Below are positions 9,971 to 21,333 of a stretch of DNA of 64,000 bases, piece by piece (position 1 is the stretch's first letter; each line of letters starts with the position of its first letter). Position numbers and translations under genes: made by a program. Under the pieces are notes generated by a model. That model saw only the letters and a program-made list of their open reading frames with translations. It made no database searches and had not been told where the DNA came from. Origin of the DNA: Knoellia koreensis (GTDB taxonomy: Bacteria; Actinomycetota; Actinomycetes; Actinomycetales; Dermatophilaceae); NCBI RefSeq assembly GCF_013041615.1, contig NZ_JABEPQ010000002.1, positions 310,001 to 374,000 on the forward strand, written 5' to 3'.

Positions 9971-10195
9971 GTGGCCAAGCGCTTCATCCAGTTGTCCGAG
10001 GTGTCCGAGGTGCTGGACATCTCCTCCGCACAGGCGTACGCCCTGGTGCGGTCCGGCGAGCTGCCCGCGATCAAGGTCGGCGGGCGCGGCCAGTGGCGGG
10101 TCGAGGTCGCGGAGCTCGAGAGCTACATCCAGCGGATGTACAACGAGACCAAGAACTTCGTCGCCGCGCACCCGTTCGGTCAGGGCCAGGACTGA
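9971..10195 (+). CDS. Small helix-turn-helix protein (excisionase/MerR-like fold)
   Basis: Protein of 74 residues that is almost entirely one winged HTH of the excisionase/BldC type: FIQLSEVSEVLDISSAQAYALVRSGELPAIKVGGRGQWRV, followed by a helix LESYIQRMYNETKNFV. Proteins of this exact type are widespread in Actinobacteria and probably bind DNA; targets are unknown. I chose GTG at 9971 because GAGAGG lies 6-10 bases upstream. A GTG at 9944 in the same frame would add nine residues with no better support. A strong hairpin follows. Confidence 0.82.
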   Translation: MAKRFIQLSEVSEVLDISSAQAYALVRSGELPAIKVGGRGQWRVEVAELESYIQRMYNETKNFVAAHPFGQGQD

Positions 10196-10210
10196 CCGAC
10201 AACATCTGTT

Positions 10211-10249
10211 CACCGGGGTGGCCCACGACGGGGGTGGGCCACCCCGGTG
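10211..10249. terminator. Perfect 15-bp hairpin after the HTH gene
   Basis: CACCGGGGTGGCCCA, a 9-base loop and TGGGCCACCCCGGTG form a perfect stem 16 bases past the stop of the HTH gene and before the convergent gene at 10380. It can serve both strands. Confidence 0.8.
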
Positions 10250-10379
10250 GCTCTTGGTGGGGGCTCTCCCGGGGCCATGTCACGGGCACCCGCAGGCGAC
10301 CCCGCGCGTCGCCGCCGGCGTGGGTCGGCAGCCCCACCTGACGGGTTGCCCCCGGTGCCGCGGCACGGTCGCCGGGCCG

Positions 10380-10928
10380 TCAGGCAGGGCGCACCAGGAC
10401 CAGCGCGGTGAACGGCACGACCCGCCGACCGGTGACGTTCTCGGGACGTCGCGGCAGGTCAGCGGCATGTTCGGCGAGTTCCAACGCATCCGACCAGACG
10501 GCGTCGATCGTGCCCGTGGTGACCGCGCCGGTGAGGTCCGTGACGGCGACGACCGCCCGGTCCCGGCTCAGCCCGCGCAGCACGTACCCCAGGCCGAACG
10601 ACCGGCCCATCCCCTGGCCCGCGGCCCGCGGCCGGAGGCCGACGAGCGAGACCAGCGCCCCGAACGGCACCACCATCGGCTGCGCCGACGGCCGCGGGTC
10701 CGACAGCAGGACCCACCCGTCCCCGACATCGGCGACCGGCCCGCTGACCCGTACTCCGGAGACCAGGACGGCATCGACCTGCTCGCCCCGGGCAGCCGAG
10801 AGCCGCTCGTAGAGCCCGATCGCGGCGCGTTCGCGCCGGGTGCGGTCGGCGACCTCGGCGTCGAGCTCGCGGCGCTGCTCCGCATCCCACTGCGACTCCA
10901 GGTCGGAGAACAGGTCCTCCCAGCGCAT
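10380..10928 (-). CDS. Conserved actinobacterial hypothetical protein
   Basis: Protein of 182 residues that starts MRWEDLFSDLESQWDAEQRRELDAEVADRTRRERA, a charged amphipathic helical N-terminus. A small beta-rich domain follows with repeated short strands (VLVSGVRVSGPVADVGDGWVLLSD and AVVAVTDLTGAVTTGTIDAVWSDALEL), which look like two Sm/SH3-like barrels. I recognise no catalytic residues. GAAGGAG seven bases before the ATG supports the start. It is convergent with the HTH gene and divergent from the LysM gene. Confidence 0.7.
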   Translation of the reverse strand: MRWEDLFSDLESQWDAEQRRELDAEVADRTRRERAAIGLYERLSAARGEQVDAVLVSGVRVSGPVADVGDGWVLLSDPRPSAQPMVVPFGALVSLVGLRPRAAGQGMGRSFGLGYVLRGLSRDRAVVAVTDLTGAVTTGTIDAVWSDALELAEHAADLPRRPENVTGRRVVPFTALVLVRPA

Positions 10929-11036
10929 CCGGTCGCTCCTTCGAACTGTCCGGCTCCGTGGGCGGTCCGGGTGTCGGCGAGCCTAGCGAGATCCTCAGGC
11001 TTGCGCAGTCAACCAAGGCTGGCTAGCCTCAGTCAC

Positions 11037-11068
11037 ACGCAAACGAACGCAAACAGCCATATTGGCTG
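11037..11068. promoter_or_regulatory. Direct repeat and gapped palindrome before the LysM gene
   Basis: Two ACGCAAAC words, two bases apart, run into CAGCCA-TAT-TGGCTG (11054-11068), a perfect 6-bp gapped palindrome ending 13 bases before the likely ATG. Just upstream, AGGCT-GGCT-AGCCT is another inverted repeat. These look like operator sites controlling the LysM/Rv3235 operon. The binding protein is unknown. Confidence 0.4.
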
Positions 11069-11081
11069 AATGGGGGCCACC

Positions 11082-11969
11082 ATGACGACCACGGACCGCA
11101 CACCCACCCGCGTCCTCACCACCGCACTGGCCGCGCTCGTGGCCACGGGGCTGGCGATCCTCGCCCTCGGCGCCCTCACGCGCTCGCTCTGGGACCGGGT
11201 CGCCGCCCCTGGCCCGAGCAGCCTCGACGAGGTCGTTGCCGCGCTCGCCGCGGCGACCGCCCTTGCCCTGGCCGTGTGGCTCGGCCTCGGTCTGGTCATC
11301 GGGGTGCTCGGCCACCTGCCCGGTCGGGTGGGCGCGCTGGCCCGCGCGGCGAGCGGCCGGTGGACCCCGGTCGTGACCCAGCGGCTGGCCGCCGTGCTCG
11401 TGGGGGCCGTGGTCGGCGCCGTGGCAGCGCCCGCCAGCGCGGTCGGCGACTCGGTCGTCCCCGCCCCGGGGTTCAGCGCGTCCGCCGCTGCCTCGTCGAC
11501 GCCATCCGCGACCGCCACGACCGCGATGCCCCTCCCGCCCGCGGGTCCGGGCTTCACCTCGACGGCGCCGACGAGCGCGCCGACCAGTGCAGCGACCACC
11601 GGGCCGACCAGCGAGCCGACCAGCGAGCCGACGCCGGCCGCGACGTCGCCGGTCGCCCCGACGAGCGACATCGCTCCACCGGGGTGGACGCCGACCCGCC
11701 CCCTGGTGCGACCTCAGCCCTCACCCGAGCTGGTCACCGGACGCGTCGCGGACGGCGCCGAGGAGGGATCGGTGGTCGTGCGACGTGGCGACAGCCTGTG
11801 GGCCATCGCGGCTCGGCACCTCGACGCCGGAGCCAGTGACGCCGAGATCGCCCGCGCGTGGCCCCGCTGGTATGCCGCCAACCGCGACGTCATCGGTGAC
11901 GACCCTCATCTGCTCCACCCCGGAATGGTCCTGCAGGTCCCCGGCAGCCGGACGGCGGTGACCCGATGA
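11082..11969 (+). CDS. LysM peptidoglycan-binding domain membrane protein
   Basis: Protein of about 295 residues. The N-terminal half has two or three membrane segments (VLTTALAALVATGLAILALGAL; LALAVWLGLGLVIGVLGHL; LAAVLVGAVVGAVAAPASA). A long Pro/Thr/Ser linker with TSEPTSEP repeats follows, then a C-terminal LysM-type domain, VVRRGDSLWAIAARHL through LLHPGMVLQVPG. LysM binds N-acetylglucosamine chains of the cell wall, so the C-terminus should sit outside the membrane. I prefer ATG at 11082 (MTTTDRTPT) over the ATG at 11070. The stop overlaps the next gene as ATGA. Confidence 0.82.
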   Translation: MTTTDRTPTRVLTTALAALVATGLAILALGALTRSLWDRVAAPGPSSLDEVVAALAAATALALAVWLGLGLVIGVLGHLPGRVGALARAASGRWTPVVTQRLAAVLVGAVVGAVAAPASAVGDSVVPAPGFSASAAASSTPSATATTAMPLPPAGPGFTSTAPTSAPTSAATTGPTSEPTSEPTPAATSPVAPTSDIAPPGWTPTRPLVRPQPSPELVTGRVADGAEEGSVVVRRGDSLWAIAARHLDAGASDAEIARAWPRWYAANRDVIGDDPHLLHPGMVLQVPGSRTAVTR

Positions 11970-12499
11970 GCGCCCAGGGGCAGCTGCGACCCATCCGCAT
12001 CCTGCCTGCGCCCCGTCAGCGCCCGCCGGTGATCCCCGATCCCGAGTGGTCACCGTCGGACGCCGCACCGTCCCCGTACATCCAGGACGCCCTCGCGGTC
12101 GACTTCACGACCCTCACCGACGAGCAGCTCTTCGGCGCCCAGCCGACCCGACGCGACGACCTGCCCGACCCGCAGGAGTGGGGCGCCCATGTCGCACAGG
12201 CACTGGTCGAGGTGATGGCCGGCTCCCGGCCCGCGCCGCAGCTCCTGCGATGGACCGTGCCCGAGGTGTATGCCGTGGTCGCGCGGCGCGCGGTCGTGTC
12301 GGCCCGGCGGGCGGGCTCGCGCCGGACGGGCAGCGAGGTGCGCCGCACCGTCGTGCGCCGGGTGCGGGTCTGCGAGCCCGCCGACGGGGTTGCCGAGGTC
12401 AGCGCGGTCGTGGTCGACGGCAGCCGGGTGCGCGCCGTGGCGTTCCGGATGGTCGGGCTCGACGGGCGCTGGCGTGTCGAGGCACTCCAGGTGGGCTGA
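11966..12499 (+). CDS. Rv3235-family protein
   Basis: Protein of 177 residues encoded next to secA, as in mycobacteria. It has a Pro-rich N-terminus, then an alpha/beta domain with EWGAHVAQALVEVMAGSRPAPQLLRWTVPEVYAVVARR and ends VRAVAFRMVGLDGRWRVEALQVG. This is the Rv3235-type layout, related in shape to the small SecA accessory-like folds. Function is not established. It is translationally coupled to the LysM gene by an ATGA overlap and is convergent with secA. Confidence 0.75.
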   Translation: MSAQGQLRPIRILPAPRQRPPVIPDPEWSPSDAAPSPYIQDALAVDFTTLTDEQLFGAQPTRRDDLPDPQEWGAHVAQALVEVMAGSRPAPQLLRWTVPEVYAVVARRAVVSARRAGSRRTGSEVRRTVVRRVRVCEPADGVAEVSAVVVDGSRVRAVAFRMVGLDGRWRVEALQVG

Positions 12500-12550
12500 C
12501 CGCGGGAGCCAACCACGCGGCATACCGAATCGTGGTGCGGCACAACGCGA

Positions 12551-12586
12551 AGCGGCCGGTGCGAGGCCTCCCCCGCGCCGGCCGCT
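12551..12586. terminator. Hairpin between the Rv3235-family gene and secA
   Basis: AGCGGCCGGTGCG and CGCGCCGGCCGCT form a 13-bp stem with one T-G wobble and a 10-base loop, 19 bases past the secA stop on the minus strand. It lies between convergent genes. A single reverse-oriented GTATGCCG octamer (12518-12525) is just outside it. Confidence 0.75.
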
Positions 12587-12605
12587 CGTGCTTCTGCCTG
12601 CTGGC

Positions 12606-15572
<2,967 letters not shown>

Positions 15573-15743
15573 GAAGTCTCTCCTGGATGGTTCACGGCCG
15601 ACGCCATCCCTGTGGCGCAGCCCGACCTAGGCTAGTCGACTCGTTCACCCCGGGTGACCAGCACCGGACGGCGCCGCCGCGAGCGGGCGCCTACCCCAGC
15701 CGAACGCTTGGTGAGGCGCCCCTGTTCCGTCCCTGCGAGCGCC
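15573..15743. promoter_or_regulatory. Region upstream of secA with two inverted repeats
   Basis: TCACCC-C-GGGTGA (15645-15657) is a compact 6-bp inverted repeat about 75 bases before the secA start, a possible operator. GGGCGCCT and AGGCGCCC (15685-15692 and 15714-15721) form an 8-bp stem with a 21-base loop just past the stop of the GNAT-like gene and look like its terminator. No clear -10/-35 pair is visible. Confidence 0.45.
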
Positions 15744-16031
15744 TCAGGTGGCGAGGAGGTCCTGGTAGTCGGGGTGCTTGTCGATCCACGCGGCGATGAA
15801 GGGGCAGAGCGCGACGACCTGGCGGTCCCCTGCCGCGCGCACCTGGTCGAGCGCGCCGCGCGCCAGGGCGCCGCCGACGCCCTGGCCACCGTACGCGTCG
15901 TCGACCTCGGTGTGGGTGAAGACGATGCGCCCGTCGCTGAGCCGGTATGCCGCGAAGCCCGCGACCTCGCCGTCGACCTTGGCCTCGAAGCGGCTCTCGT
16001 CGGGGTTGTCGATGACCTCGATGTCTGCCAT
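15744..16031 (-). CDS. GNAT-like N-acetyltransferase (YjdJ-type, short)
   Basis: Protein of 95 residues with the compact GNAT fold of the Gcn5-like YjdJ/GTLH3 group: EVAGFAAYRL, then VFTHTEVDDAYGGQGVGGALARGALDQVR, where GGQGVGG is the acetyl-CoA pyrophosphate loop, then VVALCPFIAAWIDKHPDYQDLL. The CPF and terminal PDY motifs are typical of this short family. The acceptor substrate is unknown. The ATG at 16029-16031 is preceded by a purine-rich stretch. It lies 28 bases downstream of the MFS gene on the same strand. Confidence 0.85.
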   Translation of the reverse strand: MADIEVIDNPDESRFEAKVDGEVAGFAAYRLSDGRIVFTHTEVDDAYGGQGVGGALARGALDQVRAAGDRQVVALCPFIAAWIDKHPDYQDLLAT

Positions 16032-16059
16032 GTCCACCACCCTCTCACCCGGGCGCCGG

Positions 16060-17430
16060 TCAGGCGACGGCTGCGACGTCGGTCTCCTCGTGGTCGGGGT
16101 TCCACAGGCCACGTTGCGGGGTGCGGGTGATCGCAAGACAGGCCAGGGCGGCGAAGAGGCACAGGCCGCCGGCGGTGAGCCACGCGGTGTCGTACGACCC
16201 GGTCCCCTGGCGCACCCACCCGGCATACGAGGCCGCGACGCCCGCCCCGACCATGTGCGCCGCGAAGACCCAGCCGAAGACGACGCTCGACCGCGCGACG
16301 CCAAAGTGCCTGCGGCACAACGCGATCGTGGGCGGGACGGTGGCGACCCAGTCGAGCCCGTAGAACACGATGAAGAGGAACAGGCTCGGGTGGATGTCGG
16401 GTCCGAGCAGCGCGGGGACGAACAGCAGCGACAGCCCGCGGAAGCCGTAGTAGCCGCACAGCAGGAAGCGTGGGTCGACCTTGTCGGTGAGCCACCCCGA
16501 GGCGATCGTGCCGACGAGGTCGAAGACGCCGACCAGCGCGAGCAGTCCGGCGGCGGTCGTCTCCGGCATGCCGTGGTCGTGGGCGGCAGGGATGAAGTGG
16601 GTGCCGATGAGGCCGTTGGTCGACCAGCCGCAGATCCAGAAGGTGCCGAACAGGATCCAGAAGACCGGCGAGCGGGCGCTGTCGCGCAGTGTTCGCAGGG
16701 CGAGCCGCGCGGGCCCGGGGCCGGTGACGGTGGGGTATGCCGAGTGGTCACCGCCGGCGGTCCCGGTCGCCGGGGCGCCGAACGGGCGCAGGCCGACGTC
16801 GGCCGGGCGGTCACGCACGACCAGCAGGACGATCGGCGCGAGCAGCAGTGCCGCGCCGGTGACGACGAGGGCTGCCCACCGCCAGCCGGGCCCCGTTGCG
16901 AGGGCGGCGATGCCGGGGAGGAAGACGAGCTGGCCTGCCGCCCCTGCGGCGGAGAAGATTCCGGTGACCAGCCCGCGGCGCGCCTCGACGAACCAGCGGT
17001 TGGCGACGACAGAGCCGAGGACGAGCGCCATGGCCCCAGTGCCGATGCCGACGGCCAGGCCCCACAGCAGCCAGAGCTGCCACGCCTGCGTCATGACGGT
17101 GGTGAGGCCGGAGCCGACAGCGACGAGCAGCAGTGAGGAGACCACGACCCGGCGGATGCCGAAGCGCTCCATCAACGCCGCCGCGAAGGGCGCGGTGAGG
17201 CCGTAGACCACGAGGTTGGCCGTGACCGCACCGGAGGTGGTGGCCCGCGACCAGCCGAACTCGGTCTCGAGCGGCACGAGCAGCGCACCGGTCGAGGAGC
17301 GGAACCCCGCGGCGGCCACCAGCGCGCCCAGGACCACGAGGGCGACCCACCAGGCGCGGTGGATCCGGGGCGTGTGGCGGGCTGGCGCTTCCGTGGTGTC
17401 AGCCGCAGCACCGGCGGCAGGAACGGTCAC
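16060..17430 (-). CDS. MFS transporter
   Basis: Major facilitator superfamily permease of 456 residues with about twelve membrane segments. The first loop carries AALMERFGIRRVVV, a version of the conserved MFS motif between helices 2 and 3. The N-terminal GFRSSTGALLVPLETEFGWSRATTSGAV is like that of monocarboxylate/oxalate-formate-type MFS proteins. The transported compound cannot be told. The start is GTG. Neither neighbour gives a functional clue. Confidence 0.88.
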   Translation of the reverse strand: MTVPAAGAAADTTEAPARHTPRIHRAWWVALVVLGALVAAAGFRSSTGALLVPLETEFGWSRATTSGAVTANLVVYGLTAPFAAALMERFGIRRVVVSSLLLVAVGSGLTTVMTQAWQLWLLWGLAVGIGTGAMALVLGSVVANRWFVEARRGLVTGIFSAAGAAGQLVFLPGIAALATGPGWRWAALVVTGAALLLAPIVLLVVRDRPADVGLRPFGAPATGTAGGDHSAYPTVTGPGPARLALRTLRDSARSPVFWILFGTFWICGWSTNGLIGTHFIPAAHDHGMPETTAAGLLALVGVFDLVGTIASGWLTDKVDPRFLLCGYYGFRGLSLLFVPALLGPDIHPSLFLFIVFYGLDWVATVPPTIALCRRHFGVARSSVVFGWVFAAHMVGAGVAASYAGWVRQGTGSYDTAWLTAGGLCLFAALACLAITRTPQRGLWNPDHEETDVAAVA

Positions 17431-17485
17431 GGTCGCACGCTATCTGCCACGATGCCCGGCCGGACATGCGCGAAACGGCCAGCCG

Positions 17486-18706
17486 TCAGCCAGATCCCGC
17501 CACACACCCTGCAACGACCCCGGTGAGGCCGAGCCAGCCGGCCATCGCCTCGAGCTCCCCCTCGAGCGCCGGCCGGGCCTCGGGCGGCGCACCCGGCTCC
17601 CAGTGGACCGCGTGCACCCGCAGCACCCCGGCGACGCGGTCGGCCTTGAGGTCGCAGCGCGCGACGAGGTGTTCGCCGAAGAGGAACGGCAGGACGTAGT
17701 AGCCGTGGACCCGTTGCGGTGCAGGCACATAGATCTCGAGCCGGTAGTCGAACCCGAACAGCGCGGCGGTCCGGTCCCGCTGCCAGATGAGCGAGTCGAA
17801 GGGGCTGAGCAACGCCTGCGCGCGCACCTTGCGCGGTCGCCGGGCCAAGGGGTCGAGGTATGCCGGTCGGCGCCACCCCTCGATCGTGGCCGGCACGAGC
17901 GCCCCCTCGGCGACGAGCGACTCGATGGCCGGTCTGGCCTGCTCCGGCTTGAGCCGGAAGTAGTCACGCAGGCACTGCTCGGTGCCGACACCGTGCGCCC
18001 GGGCCGAGAGCCGGATCAGCTCACGGAAGGCCACCTCGTGGGGCGGGCGGTCCTGCGCCCGCTCGGCCACGTCGAGGACGGGACGCGGGAGCACGCGTGA
18101 CAACGCGGCATACCGGCGCTCGAACTGACTGGTGCGCCCCGCGGACGTGATGCGACCACCCCAGAAGAGGTGCTCGAGAGCGTTCTTCACGAGCGACCAG
18201 TTCCAGCCCCAGTTGTCCTTGGCGCGCGGGAGGTCGTGCTCAAGCGCGGCCTCGAGCTGGCGCGAGGTGATGGGGCCGCGGCGCTGCACCTCGTCGAAGA
18301 CCGCCTCCACGAGCTCGGGGTGGTTGCGGGCCACGGCCTGCATACCGCCCCAGGCGTCGGCGTGGGCGCGCTGCATGCGGAAGTCGAGCAGTGGCCACGT
18401 CGTCGGGGGCACGAGCGACGCCTCGTGGGCCCAGTACTCCACGAGCCGGCGGGGCGCGCGGTCGCGAGCCCGGTCGAGCAGCGCCGTGTCGTAGGGGCCG
18501 AGGCGGGAGAAGAACGGGAGGTACTGGCTGCGGGTGAGAACGTTGACGCTGTCGATCTGCACGACCTGCACCCGGTCGATGACCCGTTGGAGGTGGCGCA
18601 TGGTCGCCTCGCCCGGAGCGGGGCGCGGGTCGAGGAAGCCCTGGGCCGCGAGCGCGATGCGCCGGGCCTGGGCCTTGGTGAGTCGGACGGGTGCGGGCCC
18701 CGTCAT
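17486..18706 (-). CDS. YcaQ-type winged-helix DNA glycosylase family protein
   Basis: Protein of 406 residues of the HTH_42/YcaQ family. Members open interstrand DNA cross-links by glycosylase activity in E. coli, while AlkX/YcaQ paralogues in actinomycetes can give resistance to specific alkylating products. Family marks are QVVQIDSVNVLTRSQYLPFFSRLGPYD, EYWAHEASLVPPTTWPLL and the C-terminal LLSPFDSLIWQRDRTAALFGFDYRLEIYVPAPQRVHGYYVLPFL block. The ATG overlaps the stop of the response regulator gene (ATGA), which is odd for a repair enzyme but suggests co-transcription. The precise lesion is unknown. Confidence 0.85.
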   Translation of the reverse strand: MTGPAPVRLTKAQARRIALAAQGFLDPRPAPGEATMRHLQRVIDRVQVVQIDSVNVLTRSQYLPFFSRLGPYDTALLDRARDRAPRRLVEYWAHEASLVPPTTWPLLDFRMQRAHADAWGGMQAVARNHPELVEAVFDEVQRRGPITSRQLEAALEHDLPRAKDNWGWNWSLVKNALEHLFWGGRITSAGRTSQFERRYAALSRVLPRPVLDVAERAQDRPPHEVAFRELIRLSARAHGVGTEQCLRDYFRLKPEQARPAIESLVAEGALVPATIEGWRRPAYLDPLARRPRKVRAQALLSPFDSLIWQRDRTAALFGFDYRLEIYVPAPQRVHGYYVLPFLFGEHLVARCDLKADRVAGVLRVHAVHWEPGAPPEARPALEGELEAMAGWLGLTGVVAGCVAGSG

Positions 18707-19407
18707 TCGTCCGGTTCGAGGAGGTTCTCGCGGACGGCGTACATCGCCGCCTCCATCCGCGAGTGGAGCTGGAGCTTCTCGAGGATGTTGCGGACGTGGT
18801 TCTTGACGGTGTTCTCCGAGATGAACAGCTCGGCCGCGATCTCCTTGTTGGCCAGGCCGCGCGCGACGAGCCGCAGCACCTCGAGCTCTCGCTCGGTGAG
18901 GCGGGGCGCATCCACGGATGCGGGGCGGTCGTTCTGCCGGCGGCTCATCAGCGCGAACTCGGCCAGCAGCTTGGACGCCATCGACGGCGAGATGAGCGAG
19001 TCACCGCTCTGGACGGCGCGGATGCCGTCGGCGATCTCCTCACCGGGGACGTCCTTGAGCAGGTAGCCGTTGGCGCCCGCCTTGACCGCCTCGTAGAGGT
19101 CGGACTCCTCGTCGGACATCGTGAGCATGATGATCTTGGTCGAGGGCACGAGCTCCTTGATGCGGGCGCAGGCCTCGATGCCGGAGGTGTGCGGCATACG
19201 CACGTCCATCAGGACGACGTCGGGCAACAGCTCGACCGTGCGGTCGATGGCCTCCTTGCCGTCCCCGGCCTCCCCCACGATGTCGATGTCGTCGTCCTGC
19301 GACACGACCATCTGCAGACCCCGTCGGTACAGCACGTGGTCGTCGGCGATCACCACCCTGATGGGATCGCCCGACACACCTTCCCCTTGCTCCCTCACGC
19401 CGGTCAT
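18703..19407 (-). CDS. NarL/LuxR-family response regulator
   Basis: Two-domain regulator of 234 residues. The receiver domain starts IRVVIADDHVLYRRG; the phosphoacceptor Asp is near residue 68 in VVLMDVRMPH. The C-terminal LuxR-type HTH reads LTERELEVLRLVARGLANKEIAAELFISENTVKNHVRNIL. No histidine kinase gene is adjacent, so it is an orphan here. The start may be the ATG at 19405-19407 or the in-frame GTG at 19375-19377, which begins just before the receiver domain. The downstream YcaQ-type gene overlaps by four bases. Confidence 0.9.
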   Translation of the reverse strand: MTGVREQGEGVSGDPIRVVIADDHVLYRRGLQMVVSQDDDIDIVGEAGDGKEAIDRTVELLPDVVLMDVRMPHTSGIEACARIKELVPSTKIIMLTMSDEESDLYEAVKAGANGYLLKDVPGEEIADGIRAVQSGDSLISPSMASKLLAEFALMSRRQNDRPASVDAPRLTERELEVLRLVARGLANKEIAAELFISENTVKNHVRNILEKLQLHSRMEAAMYAVRENLLEPDE

Positions 19408-19477
19408 CTTGTCACGCTGCGGTGACGGCGGAGTACGTCTTTCGCCGTGGACGTCCCGCGAATCCCGGACGCGCCGT

Positions 19478-19515
19478 CACCACCTCGGTCACCACTGCCG
19501 GCGACCGAGGTGGTG
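19478..19515 (-). terminator. 13-bp hairpin after hpf
   Basis: CACCACCTCGGTC and GACCGAGGTGGTG pair perfectly around a 12-base loop, 22 bases past the hpf stop on the minus strand. It should separate hpf from the downstream response regulator. Confidence 0.75.
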
Positions 19516-19536
19516 AAGCCGTCTGCGGGTGACGCG

Positions 19537-20202
19537 TCAGGAGACGCGTTCGGTCGCGCCGGCCGGTTCGACGTCGAGGTGGATGACTCCGTAGGACCAG
19601 CCGCGCCGGCGGTAGACGACGCTCGGCTGCCCGGTCTCCTCGTCGTAGTAGAGGAAGAAGTCGTGGCCCACGAGCTCCATCTCGCGGACAGCGTCGTCGA
19701 GGGCCATCGGCGCGCTGGCGTGGACCTTCTCGCGGACCTCGATGGGCGAGTTGCCCTGCGCGCCGAACTTGTCGTCGTCGAGGGGCGTGGCGTCGTGGTC
19801 GTGGTTCTCGGAAGTCGCGTCGAGGTCACCGGCGCCGTTGCTGCGCGCCGTCGCGAACGCCACCGACTCGGGCGTGCGGCGGCCGCGGTGCACGCGGCGG
19901 CGGTCCTGGGCGCGGCGCAACCGCTCCATGAGCTTGTCGAGAGCCACGTCGAGCGCGGCGTACTTGTCGTCGAGGCACGCCTCGGCCCGGACCACGGGCC
20001 CCTTCACGTGGCAGGTGATCTCGACCCGCTCGCAGGCCTTGGCCTGGCGGCGGTTCGGCTCGTGACTGACCACGACGTCGATCCGTTGCACGCGCGGGGC
20101 GAGCTGCGGCACCTTCGAGAGCTTCTCGTCGAGGTGGGCACGGAATCGATCGGAGACCTGCATGTGGCGTCCGGTGACGACAATTTCCACGGTGTCCTCC
20201 AT
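19537..20202 (-). CDS. hpf: Long-form ribosome hibernation promoting factor
   Basis: Binds the 30S subunit in stationary phase or under stress and, in the long form, pairs ribosomes as 100S dimers. The protein has 221 residues. The N-terminal HPF/YfiA domain runs from EIVVTGRHMQVSDRFRAHLDEKLSK to about residue 100. A charged linker follows, then the C-terminal dimerisation domain with MALDDAVREMELVGHDFFLYYDEETGQPSVVYRRRGWSYGVIHL. I chose ATG at 20200-20202; an upstream in-frame GTG at 20236-20238, preceded by AAAAGG, is possible. Position between secA and comF is the conserved actinobacterial order. Confidence 0.95.
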   Translation of the reverse strand: MEDTVEIVVTGRHMQVSDRFRAHLDEKLSKVPQLAPRVQRIDVVVSHEPNRRQAKACERVEITCHVKGPVVRAEACLDDKYAALDVALDKLMERLRRAQDRRRVHRGRRTPESVAFATARSNGAGDLDATSENHDHDATPLDDDKFGAQGNSPIEVREKVHASAPMALDDAVREMELVGHDFFLYYDEETGQPSVVYRRRGWSYGVIHLDVEPAGATERVS

Positions 20203-20298
20203 GGGTTTCGGCGGTGTTGGGAGGTTGGGGTGGCACACCCCTTTTCAACCGCGGCACCACCTCCCCGACTCGCCGGGGAGCCGCCCCGCCCTGCTCGA

Positions 20299-20343
20299 CA
20301 GGGCGCCGTTCGGACCGGGTCCGAGGCGCCCTGGAGTCGTGTC
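20299..20343 (-). terminator. Two-part hairpin between comF and hpf
   Basis: CAGGGCGCC and GGCGCCCTG (9 bp) enclose a second perfect stem, TCGGACC-G-GGTCCGA. It lies about 80 bases past the comF stop and about 100 bases before hpf, so it is most simply the comF terminator. A role in the hpf leader is the alternative. Confidence 0.6.
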
Positions 20344-20420
20344 CTGCACACGGGCCAGGGGGGCCATGAACCGACGGTAGACCACCGGGGCGCGTTGCGA
20401 CAGGCGGCCTGACCCAACGT

Positions 20421-21215
20421 TTACCGTGAGTATGCCGAGTGCAGGCTGGAAGTGGTCGCGCCGCCGCGTCGCTGGGTGGCGCACACGACGGCACACCGCA
20501 CCTCGCTTGCCCCCGCTCGGCGCAGCGCCCTGGCCGCCTCGACGAGGGTGGCGCCGGTGGTGAGCACGTCGTCGACGACCAGGCACAGCGCGCCGGGCAC
20601 GGCGTGCTGCCACCGCGACGCGACCTGCATCGAGTGCTCGAGGTTGACCGCGCGCTGGGTGGCGGACAGACCGGCCTGGTCGGCCACCCGACGCCGCGGT
20701 CGGAGCAGGTCGGTCAGCATGACCTCGGTCGGGGCGTAGTCGCAGACCGCGTGAGCGGCGAGCAGCGTCATCGGGGCGTCACCCCGGCGTCGCCGGGCGG
20801 CACGTGAAGAGGGAACGGGGACGACGAGGACCGGGCCGGCACGGTCCCGCCAGGCGGCCTGCGCTGCCGGCCACTGCAGGAGTGCCGCGTCCACCGCCTC
20901 GCCGAGCAGGTCCCCCAGGACCGGCACGAGGTCACGCCGGTCGTCGTCCTTGGCGGCCGCGACCAACCGGGCGAGCGCACCGGCATACCTGCCGGTCGAG
21001 GTGACCGGCGGGAGGCCCGGCGGTCGAGGGTCCGGGCTGGACCAGCGGGGCCCTCCCGCCCAGAGGGCGTCCCGGGCGTCGGCGGAGCAGCGCGCACAGA
21101 CGCCCGGGCCGGGCTCGCGGCAGGCGGCGCACGACGACGGGAGGGCCAGCTCGGCGAGCGCTCGCAACGACTGCGTGAGGGGTGCGTGCATCCCGGGACG
21201 TATCGGTGCAAACAT
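20421..21215 (-). CDS. comF: ComF-family phosphoribosyltransferase-like protein
   Basis: Protein of about 264 residues. The N-terminus has a zinc-finger pair (CAAC and CARC near residue 30). The C-terminal type I phosphoribosyltransferase fold has the PRPP loop CLVVDDVLTTGATLVEAA. ComF is needed for handling incoming single-stranded DNA during natural transformation in several bacteria (established), and the family is also kept in bacteria not known to be competent. It sits between hpf and the tad locus in this window. The start is uncertain: ATG at 21215 or 21191, neither with a strong ribosome-binding site. Two GTATGCCG octamers lie in the gene. Confidence 0.88.
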   Translation of the reverse strand: MFAPIRPGMHAPLTQSLRALAELALPSSCAACREPGPGVCARCSADARDALWAGGPRWSSPDPRPPGLPPVTSTGRYAGALARLVAAAKDDDRRDLVPVLGDLLGEAVDAALLQWPAAQAAWRDRAGPVLVVPVPSSRAARRRRGDAPMTLLAAHAVCDYAPTEVMLTDLLRPRRRVADQAGLSATQRAVNLEHSMQVASRWQHAVPGALCLVVDDVLTTGATLVEAARALRRAGASEVRCAVVCATQRRGGATTSSLHSAYSR

Positions 21216-21333
21216 GACGAGATGGTTGCGTTCGCGGGGGAAGCCGTCGATTTGCCGGCCCGAACCTGTGGACACGACTACGCTGTGGCTCGCCTTGTGG
21301 ACAACGCTGCGCGGGTCAGAGAGGGGTGAGCGG